From assembly GCA_021324295.1 (NCBI GenBank), contig JAJPJJ010000037.1, positions 1 through 64,000 on the forward strand: DNA of 64,000 nucleotides, in the 5' to 3' direction. The notes under the pieces are model-generated. The model had not been told where the DNA came from. It ran no database searches and saw only the letters and a list, made by a program, of their open reading frames with translations. The translations under genes were made by a program, and so were the position numbers. Every line of letters begins with the position of its first letter. Position 1 is the first letter of the stretch. Positions 6,783 to 15,254 of this stretch are shown in pieces. The stretch comes from Bacillota bacterium. Lineage in GTDB: Bacteria; Sysuimicrobiota; Sysuimicrobiia; Sysuimicrobiales; Segetimicrobiaceae.

Positions 6783-8440
6783 CCGCCGTCGTCGCCCCCG
6801 CCGCCGCAGAACCCCGGCGCCCGGCGCGCCGGGCCGGGGTCCTGGACTGGCTTGTGACCACCGACCACAAGCACATCGGCATCCTGTACATGGCCACCAC
6901 GCTGGGGTTCTTCCTCGTGGCCGGCGCGATCGCGCTCGTGATGCGCGCGCAGCTCGCCCAGCCCGGCCTCCACATCGTCGAGCGCCAGGCCTACAACCAG
7001 CTCTTCACCCTGCACGGAACGGCCATGATCTTCCTCGTCATCGCCCCGTTCGCGCTCGGCCTGGCGAACTACCTCCTGCCTCTCCACATCGGGGCCGCGG
7101 ACCTGGCGTTCCCCCGGATGAACGCGCTCACCTACTGGCTGCTGCTGGCCGGCGGGCTGACGATCTTCAGCGGGCTCCTCCTCAGCACCGGCGCCGCCGC
7201 CGCGGGGTGGACGATGTACGCCCCGCTGTCCGACTTCGAGAACACGCCGGGCCCCGGCGTCGACCTCTGGATCATGGGCGTGCTGATGATCAGCGCCTCG
7301 TCGATCATGACGGCGATCAACTTCCTCACGACCGTGATGCTGTTCCGCGCCCCCGGCATGACGATGATGCGGTTGCCCGTGTTCGTGTGGAACATCATCG
7401 TCACGTCCCTCATCATCCTCATGGCCTTCCCGCCCCTCGCGGTCGCGATGGCCGAGCTGTTCATCGACCGGCGCCTGGGCGGCCACTTCTTCGATGCCTC
7501 GCACGGGGGCAGCGCGATCCTGTACCAGCATGTCTTCTGGTTCTTCGGCCACCCCGAGGTGTACGTGATGATCCTGCCGTACTTCGGCGTGGTGACCCAG
7601 GTCGTCTCGACGTTCTCGCGCCGGCCAGTGTTCGGCTACCTCGGGATGGTGCTCGCCTCGTTCGCGATCGCGGGCCTCTCGATGGGCGTGTGGGCGCATC
7701 ACATGTTCACGACCGGGGCGGTCAACAACCCGTTCTTCTCGATCATGTCGTTCCTGATCGCGGTGCCGACCGGCATCAAGTACTTCAACTGGATCGGCAC
7801 GATGTGGCAGGGCGCGCTGGTGTTCCCGACCGCGATGCTGTTCGCCATCGGCTTCATGCTGAACTTCCTGCTCGGCGGGGTCACCGGGGTGATGGTCGCC
7901 TCCCCGCCGCTCGACTACCATGTGGAGGACACCTACTTCCTCGTCACCCACTTCCACTACACGCTCGCGGGGGGCAGCATGTTCGCCCTCCTGGCCGCGC
8001 TGTACTTCTGGTTCCCCAAGATCACCGGGCGTCTGCTGAGCGAGCGCCTGGGCATGCTCTCGTTCTGGCTCACATTTGTGGGATACAACATCACGTTCAT
8101 CCCGCTGTTCCTCGTGGGCCTCCTCGGGATGCCCCGCCGCGTCGTCACGTACCTGCCGCTGCCGGGGTGGCCGGAGCTCAACCTCACATCCACGGCCGGC
8201 GCCGGCGTGCTGGCCCTGGGCATCGCCCTCACGATGTGGAACCTCGTGGTCTCGTGGTCACGCGGGGCGCCGGCCGGGGACGACCCCTGGGGCGGCGGCA
8301 CGCTGGAGTGGGCCACGTCGTCCCCGCCGCCGGAGCGCAACTTCCACGCCCTCCCGCCGATCCGGTCGGATCGACCGGCCTTCGACATGCGGATGCCTCA
8401 GGGGACGCCGGGCGGCCAGGCGCGCGCCCGCGCCGGGTGA
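6779..8440 (+). CDS. ctaD: Cytochrome c oxidase subunit I (first oxidase)
   Basis: The catalytic subunit, 553 residues with about twelve helices. Haem ligands are His79 (LHGT), His391 and His393 (THFHY). CuB ligands are His258 with the His-Tyr pair of GHPEVY (Tyr262) and His307-His308 (WAHHMF). Glu260 in GHPEVY marks the A1 type of haem-copper oxidase, and Lys334 (TGIKYFNW) is the K-channel lysine. It reduces oxygen to water while pumping protons across the cytoplasmic membrane. GTG 6779 overlaps the ctaC stop by four bases, so the two are translationally coupled. The C-terminal tail (GGTLEWATSSPPPERNF) is typical of actinobacterial-type subunits. Confidence 0.95.
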   Translation: MTAVVAPAAAEPRRPARRAGVLDWLVTTDHKHIGILYMATTLGFFLVAGAIALVMRAQLAQPGLHIVERQAYNQLFTLHGTAMIFLVIAPFALGLANYLLPLHIGAADLAFPRMNALTYWLLLAGGLTIFSGLLLSTGAAAAGWTMYAPLSDFENTPGPGVDLWIMGVLMISASSIMTAINFLTTVMLFRAPGMTMMRLPVFVWNIIVTSLIILMAFPPLAVAMAELFIDRRLGGHFFDASHGGSAILYQHVFWFFGHPEVYVMILPYFGVVTQVVSTFSRRPVFGYLGMVLASFAIAGLSMGVWAHHMFTTGAVNNPFFSIMSFLIAVPTGIKYFNWIGTMWQGALVFPTAMLFAIGFMLNFLLGGVTGVMVASPPLDYHVEDTYFLVTHFHYTLAGGSMFALLAALYFWFPKITGRLLSERLGMLSFWLTFVGYNITFIPLFLVGLLGMPRRVVTYLPLPGWPELNLTSTAGAGVLALGIALTMWNLVVSWSRGAPAGDDPWGGGTLEWATSSPPPERNFHALPPIRSDRPAFDMRMPQGTPGGQARARAG

Positions 8441-8835
8441 GCGCCGTGCGGACCGGCGGCCGGATGTTCCTCAGCTCGGCGGCGTTCGGGATCGCGGTCG
8501 CCCTCGGCTACTGGTTCGTGTCGCACGAAGCCGCCGGCACCGCCCTGCTCGGGCTGATGGGCGTGAGCCTCGGGGCCGCCGGCGTCTACGTCGCGCGGCA
8601 CGCCCGCGGCGCCGCCCTCCCCGCGGACCAGCCCGAGAGCCGGCCGGAGCAACTGGCCGGCCAGCGCGTGGGAGCGTTCCCCACGTCGAGCAGCTACCCG
8701 GTCATGCTCGCCGCCGGGATCGCGCTGTTCTCGGTGGGGCTCATCTACGGCTGGTGGCTCGCCCTGCCGGGCGCGCTCCTCGGCGTCGCCGCGATCATCG
8801 GCCTCATGCGGGAAAGCCGGGCGATCGAGCGCTGA
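8437..8835 (+). CDS. ctaF: Cytochrome c oxidase small subunit IV (actinobacterial type)
   Basis: A 132-residue membrane protein with two pairs of hydrophobic helices (about residues 12-50 and 88-125) separated by a polar loop. It sits directly after ctaD with a GTGA overlap (GTG 8437). Size, topology and position match CtaF, the small subunit IV of actinobacterial aa3 oxidases, although sequence conservation in this family is weak. It probably stabilises the oxidase or the bc-aa3 contact. In-frame GTG 8446 and ATG 8464 are alternative starts. The gene ends the rightward operon; 225 bp without an obvious gene or terminator separate it from the convergent ctaG. Confidence 0.75.
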   Translation: MSAVRTGGRMFLSSAAFGIAVALGYWFVSHEAAGTALLGLMGVSLGAAGVYVARHARGAALPADQPESRPEQLAGQRVGAFPTSSSYPVMLAAGIALFSVGLIYGWWLALPGALLGVAAIIGLMRESRAIER

Positions 8836-9060
8836 GGCAGCAGCCCAGGCGCGGCCGCGGTCCGGAGCCGTTCGGCGCGAGCCGCCGTGGAGGACGTGGC
8901 GTCCGCCGCGCGACCCATGATGGCCGGCTAAGGTGCGGAGCCGGAGCCACAGCTTCGCGCGTCCCGTGAGGTTCTTGTTCGTGTCTCCACAGCATCCACG
9001 CCGCGGCCCGCTTGGCCGGTCTCCCGCCCTTGGGCTTGCCGGGGAGCGGAGAGGTTGCCG

Positions 9061-9882
9061 CTAGCCGCCGGCAGGCGCGCGACCGGCCGCCGCGTCCTCG
9101 ACCGCTTCGCGGCGGCGCGCCACCCGCTCCTCGTGCCGCATCCACGCCGCCACGACGAGGAGCACGGCGACGAGGGTGACGAGACTCCCCACGATCCACA
9201 TCGCCTCGCCGCCGAACTGCTGGTCGGCGAGCGCGGCCCCCTGCGCCGGGTGCTGCTCGGCGTAGTGCGGGTACAGCACCCGGCCGGACTCGTAGAGGGA
9301 GGCGCCGAGAAACGCGTTCTGGCCGGCCGCCAGGAAGAGGTAGAGCAGCCGCGGCGCATGCCCGAGGCGCCACCGCGAGGGCTCGATCCCCACCACGGGG
9401 AGCCAAAAGAGGAGCGCGGAGGTGAGGTACAGCGCGTGCTCCAGCGCGTGCGCGAGGGGATGCTCGAGCGCAACCTCGTACAGCCCGGAGTAGTGGGAGC
9501 CCCACATCACGGCGACGAAGAGCGCCCACGAGACCACCGGAAACGTGAGCGCGCCGACGACCCGCCCCCGCAGCGCGCGGTCCAGCGGTCGCCGCAGCCA
9601 GGGCGGCGCGGCCTGCCGGGCGAGCAGCAGCGGCGCTCCCAGCAGGAGGAGCGGGGCGGAGACGAGCGCCAGCAGCAGGTGCTGGACCATGTGCCAGACG
9701 AACCAGGCATCCGCGTACGCATCGATCGGATCCCCGAGCGCGGCGGCCGCCACCGCGACGCCGAGCGCGAAGCAGAGGACCCGGCCGCGCGGAGCGGCCC
9801 GCCGACGCGAGACCCGCCGCAGCCCCCACAGGTAGAGGGCGAGCGCCACCGCGCAGGTCAGGGTGACGGCGGGATGCGCCAT
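9061..9882 (-). CDS. ctaG: Cytochrome c oxidase assembly factor CtaG (caa3 type)
   Basis: A polytopic membrane protein of about 273 residues. Family-typical stretches are WHMVQHLLLALVSAPLLLLG and ALEHALYLTSALLFW near the middle, and LYLFLAAGQNAFLGASL followed by YPHYAEQ...DQQFGGEAMW toward the end, with several His in membrane segments. Caa3-type CtaG proteins are needed to build the copper centres of haem-copper oxidases. The ATG at 9882 begins right after the qcrB stop (one-base gap) and gives a normal N-terminal helix; ATG 9906, inside qcrB, is possible. It is the last gene of the leftward ctaE-qcrC-qcrA-qcrB-ctaG operon. Confidence 0.88.
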   Translation of the reverse strand: MAHPAVTLTCAVALALYLWGLRRVSRRRAAPRGRVLCFALGVAVAAAALGDPIDAYADAWFVWHMVQHLLLALVSAPLLLLGAPLLLARQAAPPWLRRPLDRALRGRVVGALTFPVVSWALFVAVMWGSHYSGLYEVALEHPLAHALEHALYLTSALLFWLPVVGIEPSRWRLGHAPRLLYLFLAAGQNAFLGASLYESGRVLYPHYAEQHPAQGAALADQQFGGEAMWIVGSLVTLVAVLLVVAAWMRHEERVARRREAVEDAAAGRAPAGG

Positions 9883-9883
9883 C

Positions 9884-11308
9884 CTACGACCCCGTCCCCG
9901 ATTCACCGCCCCCGGGCTCCGGCGCCGGGCTGTCCGGCGTGGGGAGCGTCTCCTCCTCGTATCCCCCGCGCGCGTTGACCCGGACGATCGCCCGGATCCG
10001 CCGCCGCTCCGGCTGGCGGTCCCTCTCCTGGAGCCCGTGGCAGACGAAGTAGGTCAGCACCGCCGCGAGGATCGGCGCGATCCCCAGCATGACGCGGAAA
10101 TACACCGTGACGATCTCCACCGGGACGCCGAGGAGATTGGCGATCACGTCGTTGCTCCCCGCGAGCGTGAGCGCGATGCCAAAGGCCACCGCCCACGCGC
10201 CGACCGCGCTCCGCCAGGGACAGTCGCGGGCGCGGTCGAGCAGGTGGTGCGGGCGCGCATCACCGGTGATCCACCGCTCGATCCACGGCCAGAGGTAGAG
10301 GACGAGGAAGAACACGACCGGGAACAGCACGGAGGGGAAGAACGGGTTCGCGACCAGGCGGCCGAAGAGGCGGATCTCCCAGGCCGGCCACAGCCGGAGC
10401 GCCCCTTCCGCCCAGCCGAGGTACCAGTCGGGCTGCGCCGGCGAACTGGCCTGCCACGCCTCGTACGGTCCGTAGAGCCAGACCGGGTTGATCTGCGCCA
10501 GGCCGCCGAGGAGCGCGAGGACCGAGAAGATCACGAGGGCCAGCCCGATCGACTTCATCGTATAGTTCGGCCACAGCGGGGACCCTACGACGTTGCGCTC
10601 GGTGCGACCGGGTCCGCGGAACTGCGTGTGCTTCTGGTGCCAGATGAGGAACAGATGCACCCCGATCAACGCGGCGATGAGCGCCTGGAGCAGGAAGATG
10701 TGCAGGATGAGGAACCGCCGGAGGATGTCGGCCCCCGGGTACACGCCCCCGAAGAGCAGGAACGCGCTCCAGGTTCCCACGACCGGGATGGAGAGCAGGA
10801 TCGAGTACGCGATGCGGAGCCCGGTCCCGGACAGCAGGTCGTCCGGCAGCGAGTACCCGGTGAAGCCGATCGCCATCGCCAGCAGGAGCAGGGTCACCCC
10901 GATCAGCCAGTTGATCTCCCGCGGCCGGCGGAACGCCCCGGTGAAGAAGATCCGCAACAGGTGGACCGAGATCGCGGCGGCAAAGACGAGCGCCGCCCAG
11001 TGATGGAACTGCCGGATGAGCAGCCCCGCCGGCACGTCGAACGAGATCCGCAGGATCGAGGCGTACGCCTCTGACATCGGTACCCCGTCGAGCGGCCGGT
11101 AGGTCCCGTGGTAGACGATGTGGTCGCCCGAGGCCGTGTAGAAGAACGTAAGATAGATGCCGCTCCCCAGGAGCGCGAGGTACGAGTACAGCGCGACTTC
11201 GCCCAGCATGAATGCCCAATGATCCGGGAAGGCCTTGCGCATCGCCTTGCGGAGGAACGAGGCGGCACCCAGCCGGTCGTCGAGCCAGAGCACGAGGTGA
11301 CCGATCAC
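9884..11308 (-). CDS. qcrB: Cytochrome b subunit of the bc complex
   Basis: The protein has 474 residues. It is the membrane core of the menaquinol:cytochrome c oxidoreductase, carrying two b haems and the quinone sites. Helix B and D histidines occur in RQFHHWAALVFAAAISVHLLRIF and LHIFLLQALIAALIGVHLFLIWHQKHTQF. The Qo-site loop reads PDWYLGW, where most proteins have PEW. The long single-chain form and charged C-terminal tail are like actinobacterial QcrB. The start is GTG 11308, which overlaps the stop of qcrA. Confidence 0.92.
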   Translation of the reverse strand: MIGHLVLWLDDRLGAASFLRKAMRKAFPDHWAFMLGEVALYSYLALLGSGIYLTFFYTASGDHIVYHGTYRPLDGVPMSEAYASILRISFDVPAGLLIRQFHHWAALVFAAAISVHLLRIFFTGAFRRPREINWLIGVTLLLLAMAIGFTGYSLPDDLLSGTGLRIAYSILLSIPVVGTWSAFLLFGGVYPGADILRRFLILHIFLLQALIAALIGVHLFLIWHQKHTQFRGPGRTERNVVGSPLWPNYTMKSIGLALVIFSVLALLGGLAQINPVWLYGPYEAWQASSPAQPDWYLGWAEGALRLWPAWEIRLFGRLVANPFFPSVLFPVVFFLVLYLWPWIERWITGDARPHHLLDRARDCPWRSAVGAWAVAFGIALTLAGSNDVIANLLGVPVEIVTVYFRVMLGIAPILAAVLTYFVCHGLQERDRQPERRRIRAIVRVNARGGYEEETLPTPDSPAPEPGGGESGTGS

Positions 11309-12318
11309 GGCATGCCCCAGAATCCGGGGCCGACGGGCTCCGTGAAGTCGCCGAGAGCCCGGAGGCGCCCGTCCGCGCCGAGGCGCAGCGGGAGCTGCGG
11401 GAGCGGCCGGGTGGCCGGGCCGAACACGGGCCTGGCCCCCGCCAGCACGTCGAACGTGGACTGGTGACACGGGCACACGAGCTCGTGGGTCCGGGCCCGG
11501 TACAGCCCGACCGGGCAGCCGGCGTGCGTGCAGATCTTGGAGTAGGCGACGAAGCCCTGCGGTGCCCCGGCCAGTTGCGCGGGAGGCAGTTCGAGGAGGC
11601 CCGGCTCCACGCGGATCAGCAGCGCCTGCGAGGAGGGATCCCCCACGTAGCCCTCGGGGAACACCGTCGCCACGGATCCGATCAGCAGGTCGGCGGCGCG
11701 GATCGGCTTGCCATCGATGCCGACGAGCGGCGCGCCCGCGCGCCACTTCGTGTGGAACAGCAGCCGGTCCGGGCCGGGGCCAAGAGACCGCACAGGAAAC
11801 AGCGCCGCGATCCCCAGCGACCCGAGGGCGCCGGCGAGCAGCCAGCCGAGGGCTCCCCTCCGGCTGATCTCCCGCTCGCCGCGCGCGAGCGCCTCCTCGG
11901 CCCCCCTCCTCGCCTCCTCGGGCGACGGCTCGGGCGCCCGCTCCTCCGTGATCTGCTCCTGCTGCAGCAACCGCTGTCCCCAGACGATGAACGCCACGGC
12001 CAGCGCCGCCAGCGAGACCCCCGACGTCCCGGCCAGGAGCTGCGTCTGCGCGCCGAGCGCGTAGGCCGCGCCGAACGCGATCGTGGCGGCGATCGACACG
12101 AGGAGCGCGCCGGCGACGAGAGCGGAGGCCCTTGCGTCCGGCGCGGGCGGGGCCGGCGCCGCCTCGCGGGAAGCCGGACCGGGCCGCTCCTGCCGGACGA
12201 TGTCTCCGAGCGTCAGGATCGCGGCCACCGCCCGGACGGCGGCCGCGAGCGCCCGCAGCAACATCCAGAGCACCGCTCCGGGAAGGCGAAGGAGCCCTGC
12301 CAGTGCGCGTCCGATCAT
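11305..12318 (-). CDS. qcrA: Rieske iron-sulfur subunit of the bc complex
   Basis: A 337-residue protein with an unusually long N-terminal part containing three hydrophobic segments (about 65-90, 98-115 and 155-175), as in actinobacterial QcrA. A Tat-like ISRRGALGWL stands before the third. The C-terminal Rieske domain has both cluster motifs, CTHAGC (Cys263, His265, Cys268) and CPCHQSTF (Cys282, Cys284, His285). It takes an electron from quinol and passes it to the c haems of QcrC. ATG 12318 was taken as the start; it follows the qcrC stop by 34 bp. Confidence 0.92.
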   Translation of the reverse strand: MIGRALAGLLRLPGAVLWMLLRALAAAVRAVAAILTLGDIVRQERPGPASREAAPAPPAPDARASALVAGALLVSIAATIAFGAAYALGAQTQLLAGTSGVSLAALAVAFIVWGQRLLQQEQITEERAPEPSPEEARRGAEEALARGEREISRRGALGWLLAGALGSLGIAALFPVRSLGPGPDRLLFHTKWRAGAPLVGIDGKPIRAADLLIGSVATVFPEGYVGDPSSQALLIRVEPGLLELPPAQLAGAPQGFVAYSKICTHAGCPVGLYRARTHELVCPCHQSTFDVLAGARPVFGPATRPLPQLPLRLGADGRLRALGDFTEPVGPGFWGMP

Positions 12319-12352
12319 CGAGCACCACCACGCCGGTACGGCGTGTCCGGCG

Positions 12353-13114
12353 TCACGTCGTCGTCCCGATCCACCGGATCGCAAGCACGATGAGCCCGAG
12401 CCCGGCGATCCACGCCACGAACCCCTCGGCCACCGGGCCGACGAAGCCGAGGCCCAGCCCGCCGGGGTTGGGGAGGGTACGCAGCGCCAGCAGGTACCGG
12501 ACGAGCGAGTCGAGGTCGTGCTGGTCGAGCGCCTCGGGGCCGAACCGGGGCATCACGCCGGGGCCGACCCGCACGGCCTCCGCGATCTGCGTGGCGGTGG
12601 ACTGCCGGAGGGAGGGGGCGACCGCGCCGCCGCCGACCGCGTCGCCGACCGCGGCCGCGCTATGGCAGGGCGCGCAGTTGCTCGTGAAGAGGCGATTCCC
12701 GCGCACCAGGTCGCCCCGCTCGGGGTGCACCCGGGGGACGGGCGGCCCCCCGGGGTAGAGCGACGTGACGTAGGCGACGAGCGCGTCGATCTCCGCGCGC
12801 GAGAACCTCGCCGTCTGGCGCTGGACCGTCGGCTGCTGGGTCGCGACGGCGAGCGGCATCCGCCCGGTGGAGAGCATGAAGTCCACCGCGGCGGCGCCGA
12901 CCCCGAGAAGCGGCGGGCCCTGGCTGGTCCCCAACCCGCCCGATCCGTGGCAGGACGCGCAGAACCGGTCGAAGAGCGCGCGGCCGCGCTCCACCGCCTG
13001 CGCCTGGGACCGCGGCGGGACCGCGCCCGATGCGCGGTGCGGGCGCACGAGCAACAGGAGGCCAGCCGCCGACGCGAGGCCGAGTGCGACGAGGCAGGCG
13101 CGCACCAACGCCAT
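12353..13114 (-). CDS. qcrC: Dihaem cytochrome c subunit of the bc complex
   Basis: A 253-residue protein with an N-terminal signal anchor (about 4-24), two cytochrome c domains and a C-terminal membrane helix (about 230-250). Haem attachment sites are CASCH (Cys52, Cys55, His56) and CAPCH (Cys147, Cys150, His151). Met residues in STGRMPL and GPGVMPRFG are the probable axial ligands. A dihaem QcrC with a terminal anchor replaces soluble cytochrome c in actinobacterial bc-aa3 supercomplexes, so direct electron transfer to ctaC is likely here. It lies between ctaE and qcrA in the same operon. Confidence 0.92.
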   Translation of the reverse strand: MALVRACLVALGLASAAGLLLLVRPHRASGAVPPRSQAQAVERGRALFDRFCASCHGSGGLGTSQGPPLLGVGAAAVDFMLSTGRMPLAVATQQPTVQRQTARFSRAEIDALVAYVTSLYPGGPPVPRVHPERGDLVRGNRLFTSNCAPCHSAAAVGDAVGGGAVAPSLRQSTATQIAEAVRVGPGVMPRFGPEALDQHDLDSLVRYLLALRTLPNPGGLGLGFVGPVAEGFVAWIAGLGLIVLAIRWIGTTT

Positions 13115-13137
13115 CGATCATCGCCGGCCCGGCTGGC

Positions 13138-13725
13138 CTAGCGGATCAGGTAGATCGTGCTGAAGACGCCGATCCACACCGCATCGACGAAGTGCCAGTA
13201 GTACACGGCAGCCTCCGGTCCCGCCTCGGCCTCCGGCCCGCCCCGGTACGCGCCCAGGGAGACCTTGACCGCCACACCGCCCAGCAGGAGCAGCCCCACC
13301 AGCATGTGCAGCGCGTGGAACCCGGTCAGCGCGAAGAAGATCGATCCGTACACGTGGGAGGCGATCGTGAACCCGGCGGTCCTCCAGTCGTCTACCTTCA
13401 GCGCGAGGAAGAGGACCCCGAGCAGGACCGTCAGGAGCAGCCGCCGCTGCACCGCCTCGTAGTCGTGCCGGCGAAGCGCGAGCGCGGCCCCGTGCGCCGG
13501 CACGCTGGAGAGCAACAGCAGGACCGTCATGGCGATCGGCTCCGGCATGCTGAGGGCGATGCCGTGCCCCGGCCAGGGGGCGGCCGAGGTCCGGAGGGTA
13601 AAGTAGGTCCCGAACAGCCCCGCGAAGAACATCGTCTCCGAGGCGATGAACAACATCATCCCAAAGACGATGGGTTGCGGGCGCTGCGCCGGGCCCGCGT
13701 ACGGTCGAGGTGTCGCGGCGGCCAC
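13138..13725 (-). CDS. ctaE: Cytochrome c oxidase subunit III (first oxidase)
   Basis: A membrane protein of about 195 residues with five main helices. Family motifs include IVFGMMLFIASETMFFAGLF at the start, GFHALHMLVGL near residue 150, and the final YYWHFVDAVWIGVFSTIYL. Subunit III stabilises subunit I and the entry of the proton path. It heads the leftward operon ctaE-qcrC-qcrA-qcrB-ctaG, the arrangement typical of Actinobacteria. GTG 13725 gives a normal N-terminus; GTG 13770 is also in frame but would leave only one base before the divergent dehydrogenase start at 13772. The start is uncertain, as no clear ribosome binding site is seen for either. Confidence 0.9.
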   Translation of the reverse strand: MAAATPRPYAGPAQRPQPIVFGMMLFIASETMFFAGLFGTYFTLRTSAAPWPGHGIALSMPEPIAMTVLLLLSSVPAHGAALALRRHDYEAVQRRLLLTVLLGVLFLALKVDDWRTAGFTIASHVYGSIFFALTGFHALHMLVGLLLLGGVAVKVSLGAYRGGPEAEAGPEAAVYYWHFVDAVWIGVFSTIYLIR

Positions 13726-13771
13726 ACTCTGAGTTTTTGCCCGGTGCGGCGTCCGAGTAACAGGGACCACG

Positions 13772-14734
13772 ATGCCGCGGATCGTCGTCCCGGACGATAG
13801 CCCGCCCGTGATCTCGGGCAGCGCGGCCCTGGAGCGCCTGCGCGAGGCGGGAGAGACGGTCGTCTATGCGTCCCTCCCCTCCTCGGAGGACGACCTGATC
13901 CAGCGGCTCGGCGGCGCGCATACCGCGGTGAACATCCGCGGCTCCACGAAGTTCCCGGCGCGCGTGCTGGAAGCCGCGGCCGGCTCGCTCAGGCACCTGG
14001 CCGTGTGGGGGACCGGCGTCGACAACATCGACCTCGCCGCCGCCCGCCGGTTGGGGATCGCCGTCTCGAGCACGCCCAACACGGCGACCGACGCGATCGC
14101 GGAACACTGCCTGGCGCTGCTCCTCGCGGTGGCGCGGCGGCTCCCGGCGCTGGATGCCGCGGTGAGACGGGGGCGGTGGGAGCGCGGCGCGCTGGTGCAG
14201 TGCCTGGGCAAGACCCTCGGGATCGTCGGCACCGGCGCGATCGGCACGCGCTTCGCGGAGCTGGGGCGTGCGATCGGCATGCGGGTGATCGCGTGGACGC
14301 TGCACCCCGACACGGGCAAGGCGCGGGCGGCCGGGTTCACCTACGTTCCTACCCTGGACGCGCTGCTGGCGCAGTCGGACGTGGTCTCGCTCCACCTGCG
14401 CTCGAGCCCGCAGACGCGGGGGTTGCTGGGCGCCGCGCAGTTCGCCCGGATGAAGCCCGGCGCGATCTTCCTCAACACGGCGCGCGGCGATCTCGTGGAC
14501 GAGGCGGCGCTCGTCGACGCTCTCGCGTCGGGGGCGCTCGGGGGGGCCGGCCTCGACGTGTTCGTCTCGGAGCCCGTCGCCCCGGGGAACCCGCTGCTCC
14601 GCCTCCCGAACGTGGTGCTCACCCCGCACACGGCGGGCACGACGCCCGAGGCGCTCGCGCGCGGGCTCGACCTCTGCGCGGAGAACGTCGTGCGCTACAT
14701 CGCGGAAGGCGAGGTCGTGCACCGCGTGGTGTGA
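13772..14734 (+). CDS. D-isomer-specific 2-hydroxyacid dehydrogenase
   Basis: A 320-residue NAD-dependent dehydrogenase of the SerA/PdxB/LdhA superfamily. The Rossmann motif is GIVGTGAIGTRFAELG (about residues 150-165). Substrate and catalytic residues are in NTARGDLVDE, the Glu of VSEPV, and the His of TPHTAG near residue 290. It reduces 2-oxoacids or oxidises D-2-hydroxyacids; the substrate is not predictable. There is no ACT domain, so it is not a typical regulated phosphoglycerate dehydrogenase. It diverges from ctaE with almost no intergenic space, so its promoter must lie within or overlap the ctaE start region. Confidence 0.88.
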   Translation: MPRIVVPDDSPPVISGSAALERLREAGETVVYASLPSSEDDLIQRLGGAHTAVNIRGSTKFPARVLEAAAGSLRHLAVWGTGVDNIDLAAARRLGIAVSSTPNTATDAIAEHCLALLLAVARRLPALDAAVRRGRWERGALVQCLGKTLGIVGTGAIGTRFAELGRAIGMRVIAWTLHPDTGKARAAGFTYVPTLDALLAQSDVVSLHLRSSPQTRGLLGAAQFARMKPGAIFLNTARGDLVDEAALVDALASGALGGAGLDVFVSEPVAPGNPLLRLPNVVLTPHTAGTTPEALARGLDLCAENVVRYIAEGEVVHRVV

Positions 14735-14741
14735 CGGGACA

Positions 14742-15101
14742 TCAAAAGACCTTGCCTCCGAGCGGCACCTCCCGCTCTGGGGCGAGCAGCACCACCCGGC
14801 CCCGCTCGTCCGGCACGCCGAGGACGTGCACCTCGGAGGGGAACCCGGCGATGGAACGGGTGCCGAGATTCATCGCGGCCACCACCCGGCGACCCACGAG
14901 GTCCTCGGGCCGGTACAGCTCCGTGAGCTGCGCGCTCGATGTCTTGACCCCGAGCGGGCCGAAGTCGATCCAGAGCCGGTAGGCCGGCTTCCGGGCCCGA
15001 TCGTGCACCTCGGCCTGCCGGACCCGCCCCACCCGCAGGTCGAGCGTTCGAAACGCCTCCACCGGATCCATCGCGCCCCAGAGTTCCACGCGGGCGGGCA
15101 C
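14742..15101 (-). CDS. CsaA-like tRNA-binding-domain protein
   Basis: A 119-residue protein consisting of one tRNA-binding OB-fold like CsaA. Recognised stretches are FRTLDLRVGRVRQAEVH, YRLWIDFGPLGVKTSSAQLTELY, VVAAMNLGTRSIAGFPSEVHVLG, and the end PLGGKVF. CsaA-type domains bind tRNA and have been described as export-related chaperones in Bacillus. GTG 15101 is chosen because GGAGG lies 4 nt upstream. ATG 15071 would give the shorter canonical protein and cannot be excluded. It is convergent with the dehydrogenase gene, only 7 bp apart. Confidence 0.82.
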   Translation of the reverse strand: MPARVELWGAMDPVEAFRTLDLRVGRVRQAEVHDRARKPAYRLWIDFGPLGVKTSSAQLTELYRPEDLVGRRVVAAMNLGTRSIAGFPSEVHVLGVPDERGRVVLLAPEREVPLGGKVF

Positions 15102-15254
15102 GGCGCCTCCGCGCGGCGGCAGGAAGCCTCCGCCGGCGGCCAGAACCCTTCTCCATCCCGATCACACGCGAGGCGGGCTGCTTGGGCCTCCGGCGTGGCC
15201 GCGCCGCGGCCCCGGGGCGCTTTCGGGACGCCCGCTCGCCGGCGGAGGATGCGC

